Source: Pseudomonadota bacterium (GTDB lineage: Bacteria > Pseudomonadota > Gammaproteobacteria > Burkholderiales > Rhodocyclaceae). From it: a stretch of DNA of 28,689 nt. The notes under the pieces are model-generated. The model was not told the DNA's origin and made no database searches. It saw nothing but the letters and a program-made list of their open reading frames with translations. Of this stretch, positions 16,546 to 27,983 are shown piece by piece. The stretch lies in NCBI GenBank assembly GCA_021811225.1, contig JAJZPJ010000007.1, positions 1 to 28,689 of the forward strand, read 5' to 3'. The number at the start of each line of letters is the position of its first letter. Position 1 is the first letter of the stretch. The position numbers and the translations under genes are program-made.

Positions 16546-17757
16546 ATGAAGATCTACACCGTCGGCGGCGCCGTTCGCGACGAGCTGCTCGGCCTGCCGG
16601 TGGTCGACCGCGACCACGTCGTCGTCGGCGCCACGCCGGAACAGATGGTCGCGGCGGGCTTCCGGCCGGTGGGCCGCGATTTTCCGGTGTTCCTGCATCC
16701 GCAGACGCACGAGGAATACGCGCTGGCCCGCACCGAGCGGAAGACCGCGCCGGGCTATCACGGCTTCGTCTTCCACGCCTCGCCCGAGGTGAGCCTGGAA
16801 CAGGATCTGGCGCGCCGCGACCTGACCATCAACGCCATCGCCCGGGCCGAGGACGGCAGCCTGATCGACCCCCATCACGGCGTCGCCGACCTGGCAGCGC
16901 GCGTGCTGCGCCACGTCTCGCCGGCCTTCGCCGAGGACCCGGTGCGCGTCCTGCGCGTGGCGCGCTTTGCCGCGCGCTTCCGGGATTTCGCCCTCGCCCC
17001 GGAGACCCTGGCCCTGATGCGGACGATGGTCGACCAGGGCGAAGTCGATCACCTGGTCGCCGAGCGCGTCTGGCAGGAACTGGCCAAGGGGCTGATGGAG
17101 GCGCAGCCGTCCAGGATGTTCGAGTGCCTGCGCTCGTGCGGCGCGCTCGCGCGCATCCTGCCGGAGGTCGATGCCCTGTTCGGGGTGCCGCAGCGCGCCG
17201 ATTTCCATCCCGAGGTGGATACCGGCGTGCATACGCTGATGGTGATCGACAAGGCGGCGCAACTCGGCCTGTCGCTGGCGCAACGCTTCGCCGCGCTCGC
17301 CCACGACCTGGGCAAGGCCGCCACGCCGCCCGAGGTGCTGCCCCGCCATACCGGCCACGAGGCGCTCGGCGTCGCCCTGCTCGGGCCCCTCTGCGACCGG
17401 CTGCGCGTGCCCTCCGACTGCCGCGAGCTGGCGCTCTTGGTGGCGATGTTCCACGGCGACATCCACCGGGCGGCGGAGCTCAGGCCATCGACGATGGTCA
17501 AGGTGATCGAGCGCTGCGACGGGCTGCGCCGGCCCGAGCGCTTCACCCAGATCTTGGCCGCGTGCGAATGCGATTACCGCGGTCGCCTGGGCTTTGCCGA
17601 GCGGCCCTATCCGCAGGCCGCCTTGTGGCGGCGCGCGCTCGCGGCCGTGCGCGCCATCGACGCCGGCGCGATCGCCCGCGCCTGCCCCGATCCGGCGCAG
17701 ATTCCCTTGCGCATCCACGAGGCCCGCGTCGCCGCGCTCAAGGCGCTCGCCCCGTAA
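16546..17757 (+). CDS. cca: Cca, CCA-adding tRNA nucleotidyltransferase with C-terminal HD domain
   Basis: This 403-residue class II nucleotidyltransferase adds or repairs the 3' CCA end of tRNAs (E. coli 412 residues). The catalytic domain opens MKIYTVGGAVRDELLGLP, with the metal-binding pair in VVDRDHVVVG (Asp-x-Asp). Template-forming motifs RRDLTINAIA and EDPVRVLRVARFAARF follow. An HD phosphohydrolase domain (about 225-340) holds the HD pair in ALAHDLGKA near 255 and HTGHEALG, which in the enteric enzyme gives 2',3'-cyclic phosphodiesterase and phosphatase activity. It follows slt by 8 bp and is likely co-transcribed. The ATG at 16546 matches the family start, although the ribosome-binding site is poor. 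Confidence 0.95.
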   Translation: MKIYTVGGAVRDELLGLPVVDRDHVVVGATPEQMVAAGFRPVGRDFPVFLHPQTHEEYALARTERKTAPGYHGFVFHASPEVSLEQDLARRDLTINAIARAEDGSLIDPHHGVADLAARVLRHVSPAFAEDPVRVLRVARFAARFRDFALAPETLALMRTMVDQGEVDHLVAERVWQELAKGLMEAQPSRMFECLRSCGALARILPEVDALFGVPQRADFHPEVDTGVHTLMVIDKAAQLGLSLAQRFAALAHDLGKAATPPEVLPRHTGHEALGVALLGPLCDRLRVPSDCRELALLVAMFHGDIHRAAELRPSTMVKVIERCDGLRRPERFTQILAACECDYRGRLGFAERPYPQAALWRRALAAVRAIDAGAIARACPDPAQIPLRIHEARVAALKALAP

Positions 17758-17763
17758 CCCGGT

Positions 17764-17961
17764 TCAGAGCGCTCTCAGGATCAGGGTCGCGGCGAGCGAC
17801 AGCAGCAGGATCGAGGCGATGGGCAGCTGATAGTTCCGGCCGCGCAGCCGGAAGCGGATGTCGCCCGGCAGCCGGCCCAAGTGCAGCAGCGCCGCCAGCC
17901 GCGGCAGGAATACATTGACCAGCAGGACCGTGATCAGCACGGCGATCAGCCACTTCGGCAT
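17764..17961 (-). CDS. DUF2905 small membrane protein
   Basis: This 65-residue protein has two hydrophobic segments (about 4-27 and 46-63) joined by a short basic loop with GRLPGDIRFRLRGRNYQLPI, the signature of the DUF2905 family of small inner-membrane proteins. Function is unknown. It is convergent with cca (6 bp between stops) and divergent from the alpha/beta hydrolase gene. The ATG at 17961 gives the usual family length. Confidence 0.88.
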   Translation of the reverse strand: MPKWLIAVLITVLLVNVFLPRLAALLHLGRLPGDIRFRLRGRNYQLPIASILLLSLAATLILRAL

Positions 17962-17974
17962 GGACGCTTCAGAG

Positions 17975-17980
17975 TAAAAT
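17975..17980 (+). promoter_or_regulatory. -10-like box of the hydrolase-DUF1840 operon
   Basis: TAAAAT (17975-17980) lies in the divergent gap between the DUF2905 and hydrolase genes. Transcription would begin near 17987, just before a 15-codon leader ORF at 17991. No clear -35 is seen. Confidence 0.4.
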
Positions 17981-17990
17981 TCCCGACATC

Positions 17991-18038
17991 ATGATAACGC
18001 TATCCACTTGGGCCGCGTCCCGCTCCTCGCCCGCGTGA
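17991..18038 (+). other. Possible 15-codon leader ORF overlapping the hydrolase start
   Basis: ATG 17991 opens a 15-residue frame (MITLSTWAASRSSPA) whose TGA stop (18036-18038) overlaps the GTG at 18035 in the hydrolase frame as GTGA. It may be a translated leader that couples to the hydrolase, or a sign that the annotated start region carries a frameshift. It has no Shine-Dalgarno sequence and may be chance. Confidence 0.3.
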
Positions 18039-18862
18039 ATGACCCGCGCCCTTCCGGCCATCATCCCGGACTCGAGGTCCTGAGCCACGCGCCGTCGGCC
18101 AACGCGCGCCGGCCGAGGCGGCAAACCCCGCTGCTGTTCATCCACGGCGCCTATACCGCGGCCTGGTGCTGGGAGGAGCATTTCCTGCCGTTTTTCGCGG
18201 AGCAAGGCTACCTCAGCAACGCCTTGAGCCTGTCGGGGCACGGCGCCAGCCGCGGGCGCGGGCATCTGGACAGCCTGGGCATCGACGATTACCTCGACGA
18301 CGTCGCCGAGGTGGCCTCGAGCTTGGCCGCGCCGCCGGTGTTGATCGGCCACTCGATGGGCGGCTTCGTGGTGCAGAAGTACCTGGAAAAGCATGACGCG
18401 CCGGCAGCGGTGCTGATGTGCTCGGCGCCGCCGCAGGGCCTGATGTCGGCCGCCTTCGGCCTGATGTTCCAGAAGCCCGGCTTGATGAAGGATCTGAACA
18501 GCCTGATGGGCGGCGGGCGCGTCTCGGCCGAGACCCTGCGCGAGGCGCTGTTCGCGCAGCCGGTGGCGAGCGGCGATCTCTCCCGCTACCTGCGCTACTC
18601 TCAGCCCGAGTCGCACCGCGCGATCTGGGACATGACCCTGTTCAACCTGCCGCACCCCTCGCGCCTCAAGGGCACGCCGCTCCTGGTCCTGGGCGGCGAG
18701 TACGACCAGCTGATTCCGCCCTCGCTGGTCGAGATGACGGCGCGGACCTACGCTGTCCCCGCCGAGATTTTCCCCGGCATGGGCCACGGCCTGATGCTCG
18801 AGCGCGACTGGCGTATGGTGGCCGAGCGCATCCTGTCCTGGCTGAACGAGAGAGGAGTTTGA
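18035..18862 (+). CDS. Alpha/beta hydrolase
   Basis: From GTG 18035 this is a 275-residue alpha/beta-hydrolase-fold enzyme. The oxyanion strand PLLFIHGAYTAAWCWEEHF is followed by the nucleophile elbow GHSMGG with Ser107, a late acid in LGGEYDQLIPP, and the catalytic His in GMGHGLML. A small cap region (FGLMFQKPGLMKDLN) lies between. It looks cytoplasmic, with no signal peptide, and the substrate is not predictable. The start is uncertain: TTG 18008 is in frame upstream and a GTG at 18035 overlaps a short leader ORF, and neither has a good ribosome-binding site. The DUF1840 gene starts one base after its stop. Confidence 0.85.
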   Translation: MNDPRPSGHHPGLEVLSHAPSANARRPRRQTPLLFIHGAYTAAWCWEEHFLPFFAEQGYLSNALSLSGHGASRGRGHLDSLGIDDYLDDVAEVASSLAAPPVLIGHSMGGFVVQKYLEKHDAPAAVLMCSAPPQGLMSAAFGLMFQKPGLMKDLNSLMGGGRVSAETLREALFAQPVASGDLSRYLRYSQPESHRAIWDMTLFNLPHPSRLKGTPLLVLGGEYDQLIPPSLVEMTARTYAVPAEIFPGMGHGLMLERDWRMVAERILSWLNERGV

Positions 18863-18863
18863 A

Positions 18864-19196
18864 ATGATCGTGACCTTCCAGTCGAAAGCGTCGGGCGACG
18901 TCATCATGTTCGCCGACGTCGCGCACCGGATGATGGAGATCATGGGCAAGGAGGCCGGCGACCGGGGCATCGTCACCGTCGAGCAGTTGCCCGACGCGCT
19001 CTCCCGGCTCAGGGCAGCCATCGATGCGGATAGGGAGCAGCGCCAGGGGCAGACCGAGGAGGAGCAGCCGCAGTTCGAGGTCGCTCCCGACGGCCGCCGC
19101 CGCCCCTTCGTCAGCCTGGCGCAGCGCGCCGCGCCGCTGGCCGAATTGCTGGAGTGGTCGCTGAAGAAGAAGGTGCCGGTGGTCTGGGGAGTGTAG
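18864..19196 (+). CDS. DUF1840 domain protein
   Basis: This 110-residue protein starts MIVTFQSKASGDVIMFADVA, characteristic of DUF1840, a family found mainly in betaproteobacteria. A central helix (VEQLPDALSRLRAAIDAD) is followed by an acidic linker and a C-terminal part beginning VSLAQRAAPLAELLEWSLK. The function is unknown. A strong ribosome-binding site (GAGGAG, eight bases before ATG 18864) lies inside the end of the hydrolase gene, and only one base separates the two genes. The stop is seven bases before the 161-bp repeat element. Confidence 0.88.
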   Translation: MIVTFQSKASGDVIMFADVAHRMMEIMGKEAGDRGIVTVEQLPDALSRLRAAIDADREQRQGQTEEEQPQFEVAPDGRRRPFVSLAQRAAPLAELLEWSLKKKVPVVWGV

Positions 19197-19202
19197 GCAA
19201 GC

Positions 19203-19561
19203 CCTCCCCCTCCCCTGCCCAAGGGAAGGGCGACTGCGGCTCGCTGCGCCCGCAGCCACTGACTGCCTCGCCTACCCCAGGAGTTGTCCGGAGAAAGAGC
19301 ACCGGGCGAAGGGCCGCCCCGAGCCCGGTGCAGCGTAAGACATGGAGTCCCGAAGGGACGAACCATGGTCACCCCCTTCCCAAGGGGAGGGCGACTGCGG
19401 CTCGCTGCGCTCGCAGCCACTGACTGCCTCGCCTACCCCAGGAGTTGTCCGGAGAAAGAGCACCGGGGGAAGGGCCGTCCCGAGCCCGGTGCAGCGTAAG
19501 ACATGGAGTCCCGAAGGGACGAACCATGGTCACCCCCTTCCTTGGGAAGGGGGCGGGGGGG
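19203..19561. repeat. MITE-like element: two tandem 161-bp units with inverted-repeat borders
   Basis: Two head-to-tail units recur with a period of 161 bp; for example GCGACTGCGGCTCGCTGCG begins at 19230 and again at 19391. They differ at only a few bases. The outer borders are imperfect inverted repeats of about 20 bp, C-rich on the left (19203-19223) and G-rich on the right (19540-19561), and the unit junction (19373-19391) is a related palindrome. Each unit holds a nested hairpin in which CATGG/CCATG encloses GTCCC-GAA-GGGAC (19341-19367 in unit 1) and another with CTGCGG/CCGCAG arms (19234-19255). It sits between convergent stops at 19196 and 19566. Short ORFs through it are not believed to be genes. 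Confidence 0.8.
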
Positions 19562-19565
19562 AAGG

Positions 19566-20009
19566 CTATTGTTTCTTTCGTTCGATGAAGGTCATCGGAA
19601 AGACCGCCTCGGGTCCGGCGCCCTTGCTCGGCATGCTGAGGTAGTCGGGCATCTGCGCCGGCGCGGCGCCGGCGGCATTCATCAGCTGGTTGATCAGCAC
19701 CTGCACCTGGCCGGAGAACCATTCCTCCTGGCAGGTCGTCGGCATGAAGCGCAGCTCCTCGACGCTCGCCGGAATCTCGTCCGCCGCGACGGTCTCGTTG
19801 GCGGCGTAGGCGGCGGAGAAGAACGGGCCGGCGACGAAGCGCAACTGGAAGTCGCCGGCACCAATCGGCTGCAGCACGAAGACGCGGGCGCCCTCGGCGG
19901 CTTCGTCCTCGTCGCCGAACACCGGCGTCACCGCGAAGGCCGAGCCCTTGCCCTGCTTCACGTGAGCGACGGCTTCGGCGTAGCTCAAACGGGTGTCTTC
20001 TGTGGTCAT
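19566..20009 (-). CDS. Uncharacterised 147-residue protein
   Basis: I do not recognise this family. The protein is 147 residues, acidic to neutral, with no signal peptide or membrane segment. It has an N-terminal helix (SYAEAVAHVKQGKGSAFAV), a beta-rich middle (RVFVLQPIGAGDFQLRFVAG), a QEEW motif near residue 98 and a C-terminal helix-rich part with a basic end (FIERKKQ). ATG 20009 is chosen because AGGAG lies 9 bases upstream; the frame is open to 20081 but that extension has no supporting site. It is 95 bp downstream of the toxin gene on the same strand, so it could be transcribed with it, and its stop lies five bases from the repeat element. Confidence 0.75.
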   Translation of the reverse strand: MTTEDTRLSYAEAVAHVKQGKGSAFAVTPVFGDEDEAAEGARVFVLQPIGAGDFQLRFVAGPFFSAAYAANETVAADEIPASVEELRFMPTTCQEEWFSGQVQVLINQLMNAAGAAPAQMPDYLSMPSKGAGPEAVFPMTFIERKKQ

Positions 20010-20104
20010 CTCTCTGCTCCTATAAATTTTGTCAGACCTTCTGGAACCGGTCGTGGGGACTGAGCTGCACGGCATCGGCAAGGCGTTTTCACGGCGGCCA
20101 GCGA

Positions 20105-20452
20105 CTATCCAAACAGGATCGCTTCGATCCGCGCAGCCACGTCATCCATGATCGGCGCCGGCACCGCTTCCTTGAACTTCGCCTTGCGGCCCCGCCAATC
20201 CAGAGATTTCAACTGGTGGCAATGAATCGCGCCTTGCGTGTCGGTGCCCGATCCCGTCAGCGTGACCACCGTGCCATAGCTGCGGTCCGCAACCGCCCCG
20301 CCTGGCGAGATGGGGCAGATCATCGCCAGCCCGCGGCTGTTGAAGAGCTTGGCGCTGACCACCAAGCCGAAATGCGGCCCCTTCATTTCCTGCCCGGAAG
20401 CCGGATCGAATTGCAGATGCACGATATCGCCGCGATCCGGGGTGTAGGCCAT
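20105..20452 (-). CDS. mazF: MazF/ChpB-like mRNA interferase toxin
   Basis: This 115-residue protein has the MazF/PemK/ChpB fold: it opens MAYTPDRGDIVHLQFDPASG and continues GPHFGLVVSAKLFNSRGL then MICPISPGG, the standard first half of the family, with a C-terminal half GAIHCHQLKSLDWRGRKAKF and MDDVAARIEAIL. The family cleaves mRNA at short sequences as a ribosome-independent endoribonuclease. A cysteine followed by His/Gln replaces the more usual RCDQ of ChpB, which may affect the site specificity but the basic residues nearby are kept. The start ATG 20452 overlaps the antitoxin stop as ATGA, a typical toxin-antitoxin arrangement. The frame is open further upstream but that part is antitoxin coding sequence. 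Confidence 0.92.
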   Translation of the reverse strand: MAYTPDRGDIVHLQFDPASGQEMKGPHFGLVVSAKLFNSRGLAMICPISPGGAVADRSYGTVVTLTGSGTDTQGAIHCHQLKSLDWRGRKAKFKEAVPAPIMDDVAARIEAILFG

Positions 20453-20697
20453 CAGAGTCCTTCCTTGCCGACCGGCCTCATGGTGTCCCAAGCCTCGACG
20501 CGAGGCAACTTGCCCGGCATCTCGGCCATCAGTTCTTCCAGCTTATAGCGGCGCTTGGGTGGAGCACTGACGGTCATGCGCGCTCCTTCCAGCAGCAGGG
20601 CGACCTGAGAGCCCTCCTGAAGCTGGTTCTGCTCGATGAAGGCCTTGGGTACCGTCATCACCAATGAACCGCCGGCTCGTCTCAGGGTTTGCAGCAT
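20452..20697 (-). CDS. mazE: MazE/ChpS-like antitoxin (AbrB-type DNA-binding fold)
   Basis: This 81-residue protein starts MLQTLRRAGGSLVMTVPKAF, an AbrB/SpoVT-type swapped-hairpin DNA-binding domain (about 1-48), as in MazE, ChpS and PemI. The C-terminal tail (KLEELMAEMPGKLPRVEAWD then TMRPVGKEGL) has the WD...PVGKE end that in ChpS/PemI threads into the toxin. It should neutralise the MazF-like toxin and repress the pair. A GGAGAG ribosome-binding site lies 8 bases before ATG 20697, and 26-66 bases upstream are two palindromes that cover the promoter. The stop overlaps the toxin start as ATGA. Confidence 0.92.
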   Translation of the reverse strand: MLQTLRRAGGSLVMTVPKAFIEQNQLQEGSQVALLLEGARMTVSAPPKRRYKLEELMAEMPGKLPRVEAWDTMRPVGKEGL

Positions 20698-20723
20698 TAT
20701 TCTCTCTCCAGCGCCATCACAAA

Positions 20724-20763
20724 TCCTATTTTAATAGGACTGTATAGTCCTACGCAAGTAGGA
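20724..20763 (-). promoter_or_regulatory. mazEF promoter covered by two TCCTA-N6-TAGGA operators
   Basis: Two 16-bp palindromes of the form TCCTA-N6-TAGGA lie at 20724-20739 and 20748-20763, centre to centre 24 bp. On the minus strand a -35 box TTGCGT (20752-20757) falls in the upstream palindrome and a -10 box TAAAAT (20728-20733) in the downstream one, with an 18-base spacer. Antitoxin binding would occlude RNA polymerase at both elements, the expected negative autoregulation of such pairs. Between the palindromes GGACT-GTAT-AGTCC is a third, smaller inverted repeat. Confidence 0.75.
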
Positions 20764-20775
20764 TATCTGGCAGGA

Positions 20776-23700
20776 TCAGGATTTCTTGCGTGCCGCGATT
20801 TCCGCGCGCAGCCGCTCGAGCTCGCGCCGCTTGGCGGCCTTGGTTCCCCACCTGGGTTCGGCGGGAGGCTTGGCGCGCTGGGCCTGCCATTCGGCTTCCT
20901 GTCGGGCTTGCTCCTGCTCGGCCGCCTGCTGTCGGGCGAGGGCCCTTTCGGCGGCGACCGGCACGGTGCGGCTGGGCAGGCCTGCCCGAACGAGATATTC
21001 GTCGATGCGGTCCCATACGCTATCCCGGGAAAATTCGTTGATGAGCGGCAGGTTCAGCGCCTGGTAGATCGGCACCCAGACATCGCCTTCGCCCTGCTTG
21101 CGGCGCACCGACAGCTTCGGGTTGAACTGGTACCAGCCTTGGACGACGCGCATGAACAGCGCCCGGTTGTAGGCATAGTCGCGCTCCACCTCGTTCCTCG
21201 CCAGCACGCCGGAGAGGTGCTGGCGCTTGTTGCGTTCCGGCCGCACGACGTTGGCCGGCAGGTGCTTCCAGGCTTCGAGTATGGCCTGGGTCTCGAAGGC
21301 GCCGTAGGGCCGGCGCTGCTTGTGGGTGAAGCGCGACTTGAACAGCGTCCACAGCGTCTGGAACAGAAAGTATTCGGACAGGTGCCGATCGATGCGGACG
21401 AGCCTGTCGCCGGTATTGACATCGATGCTCGCGGGCGCGAGCAATTCATAAAGCGTGGCGAAGGGCCCGCGGGCGAACTTCGGATCGCGGAAGGCCTCGC
21501 GCATGGCCCAGTGCAGGGCATTGCAGCCGTAGTGATCGGCGGTCTCGCGATCGGCGCCGCGATCCAGCAGGGCTTCGGCCAGTGCCACGTTGCCGGCGGC
21601 GGCAGCGGCCATCAACGGCGTCTGGTTCATGGGCAGGCGGTGTTCGAGTCCGTGCTGGTCGCACTGGCGCAAAACGTCCTTGAAGTGGCCGGCGAAATAC
21701 GGCATATAGGTCTTGCGACCGAGCGTCATGCGTTGCTGCAAAAAATTCTTCGCAGCGTCGAATTTCGCTTCCTGTACCAGCCAGGTGGCCAGCACCGGCT
21801 CGTCATGGCAGGTGGCGATTTCGTAGAGTTGCTGCCTGAGCTTGCCGCCGGGCGCCTGTTCGCGGAACACCTTGACCAGCAGTTCGCCGATCCTGGCCTC
21901 GTCGAACACCGGCCAAGGCACCGGCGTCTGCCTGAGGATGCCGCGCCGGATGGCCTCGGCCTGCTCCTGCTTGCCTTGCAGTTCGAGCTTGCGCGCTTCC
22001 TTTTGCCAGTCTTCCAGAGTCGATTGTCGCGCTTCGACCTTGACCTGCCCATGTGGCGCCAGATCGAGCAGCCCGAACAGCGGGTGCGAGGTGTCCGACT
22101 CGATCAGGTAAAGATTCTTCACCGCCCGCGTCAGTGCGACGTAAAGCGCATTGACGTAGAACTTGTACACCTCCAGCGACTTGTCGTGCTTGTCCTTCGC
22201 CCGCCGGTAGTCGAGGCTGTCGACGGCGAGATCCTGCTTGTCGACGCCTTCGACGATCTCGTTGAATTCGGCGCGATGATCGGACACGAAGCGATAGAGG
22301 ACGATGTTCTCGTACTCCAGTCCCTTGGCTTCGTGGATGGAGAACAAGAGCGGCGTGGCGAAGTGCTTTCTGGCTTCGGCTTTGTCCTCGTCGCGCATCA
22401 CCAGCACGGCGAAGCGGGTGGACTGGCGGATCTTCTGGTCGAGCTCCTTCTTGACCGCGTCCTGGTCCGAAAGCAGCGCCACTTGTCCCGGCTCGCCGCC
22501 GACGGCCCGGACCAGGAAATTGCTTTCGCGGTCGATGGAGCCGAAGCGCTGCTGCTTGATCTTGAGCAGGGTGTTGGCGACGCGGGTCGCCTCCAGTCCG
22601 TTCCTGAAGTTGGCCGTGAGCACGGAGAGCTCCTGACGCTCCGCCAGTTGCGGATCGCGCCAGAACAGACTCTTCACCTGCGCCCAGGAGAAGAAATTGG
22701 GATGGACGATCTGGTTGGAATCGCCGCAGAGGAGGAACTGGCCGGGCTTCTTCAGGGTCTTCAGCACCAGCGCGAGCTGCACCGGAGTGATGTCCTGAAC
22801 CTCGTCGATGACGATGAAGTCGTAGCGCGGTGCGGCAAGCGTCTGCCAGTCCTGCGCCACCAAATTGAGGTCGTAGAGCTTCGCCTGCGCCAGCCAGGCG
22901 CGGTATTTCTCGAACAGATCGTAGAGCGCGTCGCGTCGTTCGGCGGGGAAGATCGTCTGGCGCACGCCGAGATTGCGGTAGTCCTCGCGCGACATGGGTC
23001 CGCCGGCAGCGGCGGCGAGTACGCCGCGGATTTCCTCGAAGGCCTGATGGGCGTCGATGTCCTTGAAGCTCTGGCGCATGCGCGCAAACCAACCAGAGAA
23101 ATCGCGCCAGAGCGCCTCGCGTCCGGCCGGCACGCGGATGGACTCGATGAACTCGTGATAGGACAGAAACGCCGCCTCCTGCCCGGCATGCTCGAAGCCG
23201 TTGGCGTAGTAGAGATCGCGGGCGCTTTGGGCGAGAAAGGCGGAGTGCGTGACATAGAGCACCTCGCCCTCGGCGTGCTTGAGCTTCTCCAGCGTCAGCG
23301 CCGTCTTGCCGCTGCCGGCGCTGCCGACGACGACGAGCGGTGGCGGCTGACGATAAACGGCTTCCTGGGTATCGTCGAAGGAAATCGGCTTGTCGAGCAG
23401 ATGGACAGCGCTGCGCTCCGGATGCAGATAACGCACTGGCCGGGCCTCGCGGATGGCCTCGGCGATATCCTGGTCGGCGCAGTCGGGTATCCTCGCTTCG
23501 TCGATGGCCGCGCCGCGCAAGAAGCGCGACTTGTCGTAATCGTGATTGGCGATCACCTCCAGCATCAGGACGCAAACATCGTCGCCGTGACGCACCAGCG
23601 AAAACAGCAGCCGGTCGGCATCATCGAGTTTGGCCCGGTAGAACTTGCCGTGGGCGAGATTGGCGAGCTTCTTCACCTGTGCGGCACGAAAGTCGCCGCG

Positions 23701-23777
23701 GGCGATGGCTTCCGTCACCTTGCGATAGGCACTCTTGACGCGGCTGGTATCCAGACCGACGTATTCGAGGATTTTCA

Positions 23778-23778
<1 letters not shown>
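20776..23778 (-). CDS. UvrD/Rep-type helicase with RelE-like N-terminus and ankyrin repeats
   Basis: This 1000-residue protein has an N-terminal segment (about 1-95) resembling RelE/ParE-type toxins (KKLANLAHGKFYRAKL, RLLFSLVRHGDDVCVLML). A superfamily 1 helicase core follows: Walker A GSAGSGKT at 152-159, Walker B IDEVQD at 324-329, LCGDSNQIVHP near 350-360, TANFRNG near 388-394, SIHEAKGLEYENIVLYRFV near 480-498 and NALYVALTRAVKNLYLI near 543-559. Around 715-760 are ankyrin-like repeats (QTPLMAAAAAGNVALAEALL, GCNALHWAM), and the last 60 residues are a charged coiled coil. ATG 23778 overlaps the metH stop as TGATG, indicating coupling to metH translation. The combination resembles ankyrin-UvrD proteins of the TRANK1 type; its job is unknown. 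Confidence 0.88.
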
Positions 23779-27443
<3,665 letters not shown>

Positions 27444-27526
27444 GGCGGGTTTTTCCGAGTTCGGCCGGGAATCTTATCACGCCGGGATGCGGGCTCCGCC
27501 CGGCACGGAGGCCTTGCCGCCTGGTC

Positions 27527-27532
27527 TATAAT
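27527..27532 (+). promoter_or_regulatory. -10 box of the rhodanese gene
   Basis: A perfect TATAAT lies at 27527-27532, 31 bases before ATG 27564; GGAG at 27553-27556 provides a ribosome-binding site. The gap 27444-27563 is divergent with metH. Upstream is a GC-rich inverted repeat GCCGGG/CCCGGC (27481-27504), and a weak -10-like TAAGAT on the minus strand (27471-27476) could serve metH. Confidence 0.55.
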
Positions 27533-27563
27533 CGTCCGCTCGACCGGCAATCCGGAGTTCGCC

Positions 27564-27950
27564 ATGAAGCACCTCGAACCGAAAGAAGCCCATCAGTTTC
27601 TCCATGAGCATCCGCTCGCCCTGTTCGTCGATGTCAGGAGCGAAATGGAGTTTCTGTTCGTCGGCCATCCGGTCGGCGCCATCATGATTCCGTGGAACGA
27701 CGGTCCGGACTGGGAGGTCAATCCGCACTTCGTCGCCCACGTCAAGAAGGCGGCCAGCGTCGATCGGCCGATCGTGCTGATCTGCCGCAGCGGCAACCGC
27801 TCGAAGGACGCCGGCTTGGCGCTGGAGCAGGCCGGCTTCACCGAGGTGTTCAACGTTCTGCACGGCTTCGAGGGCGAGCTCGACGACCAGCACCGGCGCG
27901 GCACGCTGGCGGGCTGGCGCTTCGACGGGCTGCCCTGGGAACAGTGCTGA
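27564..27950 (+). CDS. Rhodanese-like domain protein
   Basis: This 128-residue single-domain protein resembles small rhodaneses of the PspE/GlpE type. The opening EAHQFLHEHPLALFVDVRSE contains the DVRS motif, HPVGAIMIPWND is the conserved substrate-side strand, and the active-site loop ICRSGNRSKDAG carries catalytic Cys74, where a persulfide can form. The C-terminal NVLHGFEGELDD completes the fold. It would move a sulfane sulfur to cyanide or a thiol acceptor; the physiological acceptor is not evident. The gene stands alone, with a good TATAAT and GGAG, and has no signal peptide. Confidence 0.92.
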   Translation: MKHLEPKEAHQFLHEHPLALFVDVRSEMEFLFVGHPVGAIMIPWNDGPDWEVNPHFVAHVKKAASVDRPIVLICRSGNRSKDAGLALEQAGFTEVFNVLHGFEGELDDQHRRGTLAGWRFDGLPWEQC

Positions 27951-27983
27951 TCCGGCCCGCCGTCCGCCGCCGTCCTGACCGCG

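Noticed and set aside
17767..17776. The palindrome AGAGCGCTCT between cca and the DUF2905 gene as a terminator
   Set aside because: It is only 10 bp with no loop and no T-run, and it lies inside the DUF2905 coding end.
19203..19561. CRISPR array
   Set aside because: There are only two units, each 161 bp and directly adjoining, with no spacers and no cas genes.
19154..19644. Several short frames on both strands through the tandem repeat, giving similar peptides
   Set aside because: The peptides repeat because the DNA repeats. They lack start signals and the stretch is better explained as a non-coding repeat element.
27444..27563. Cobalamin or SAH riboswitch before metH
   Set aside because: The gap is only 120 bp and I see no B12-box-like sequence or SAH-riboswitch core; a covariance-model search with Rfam would settle it.
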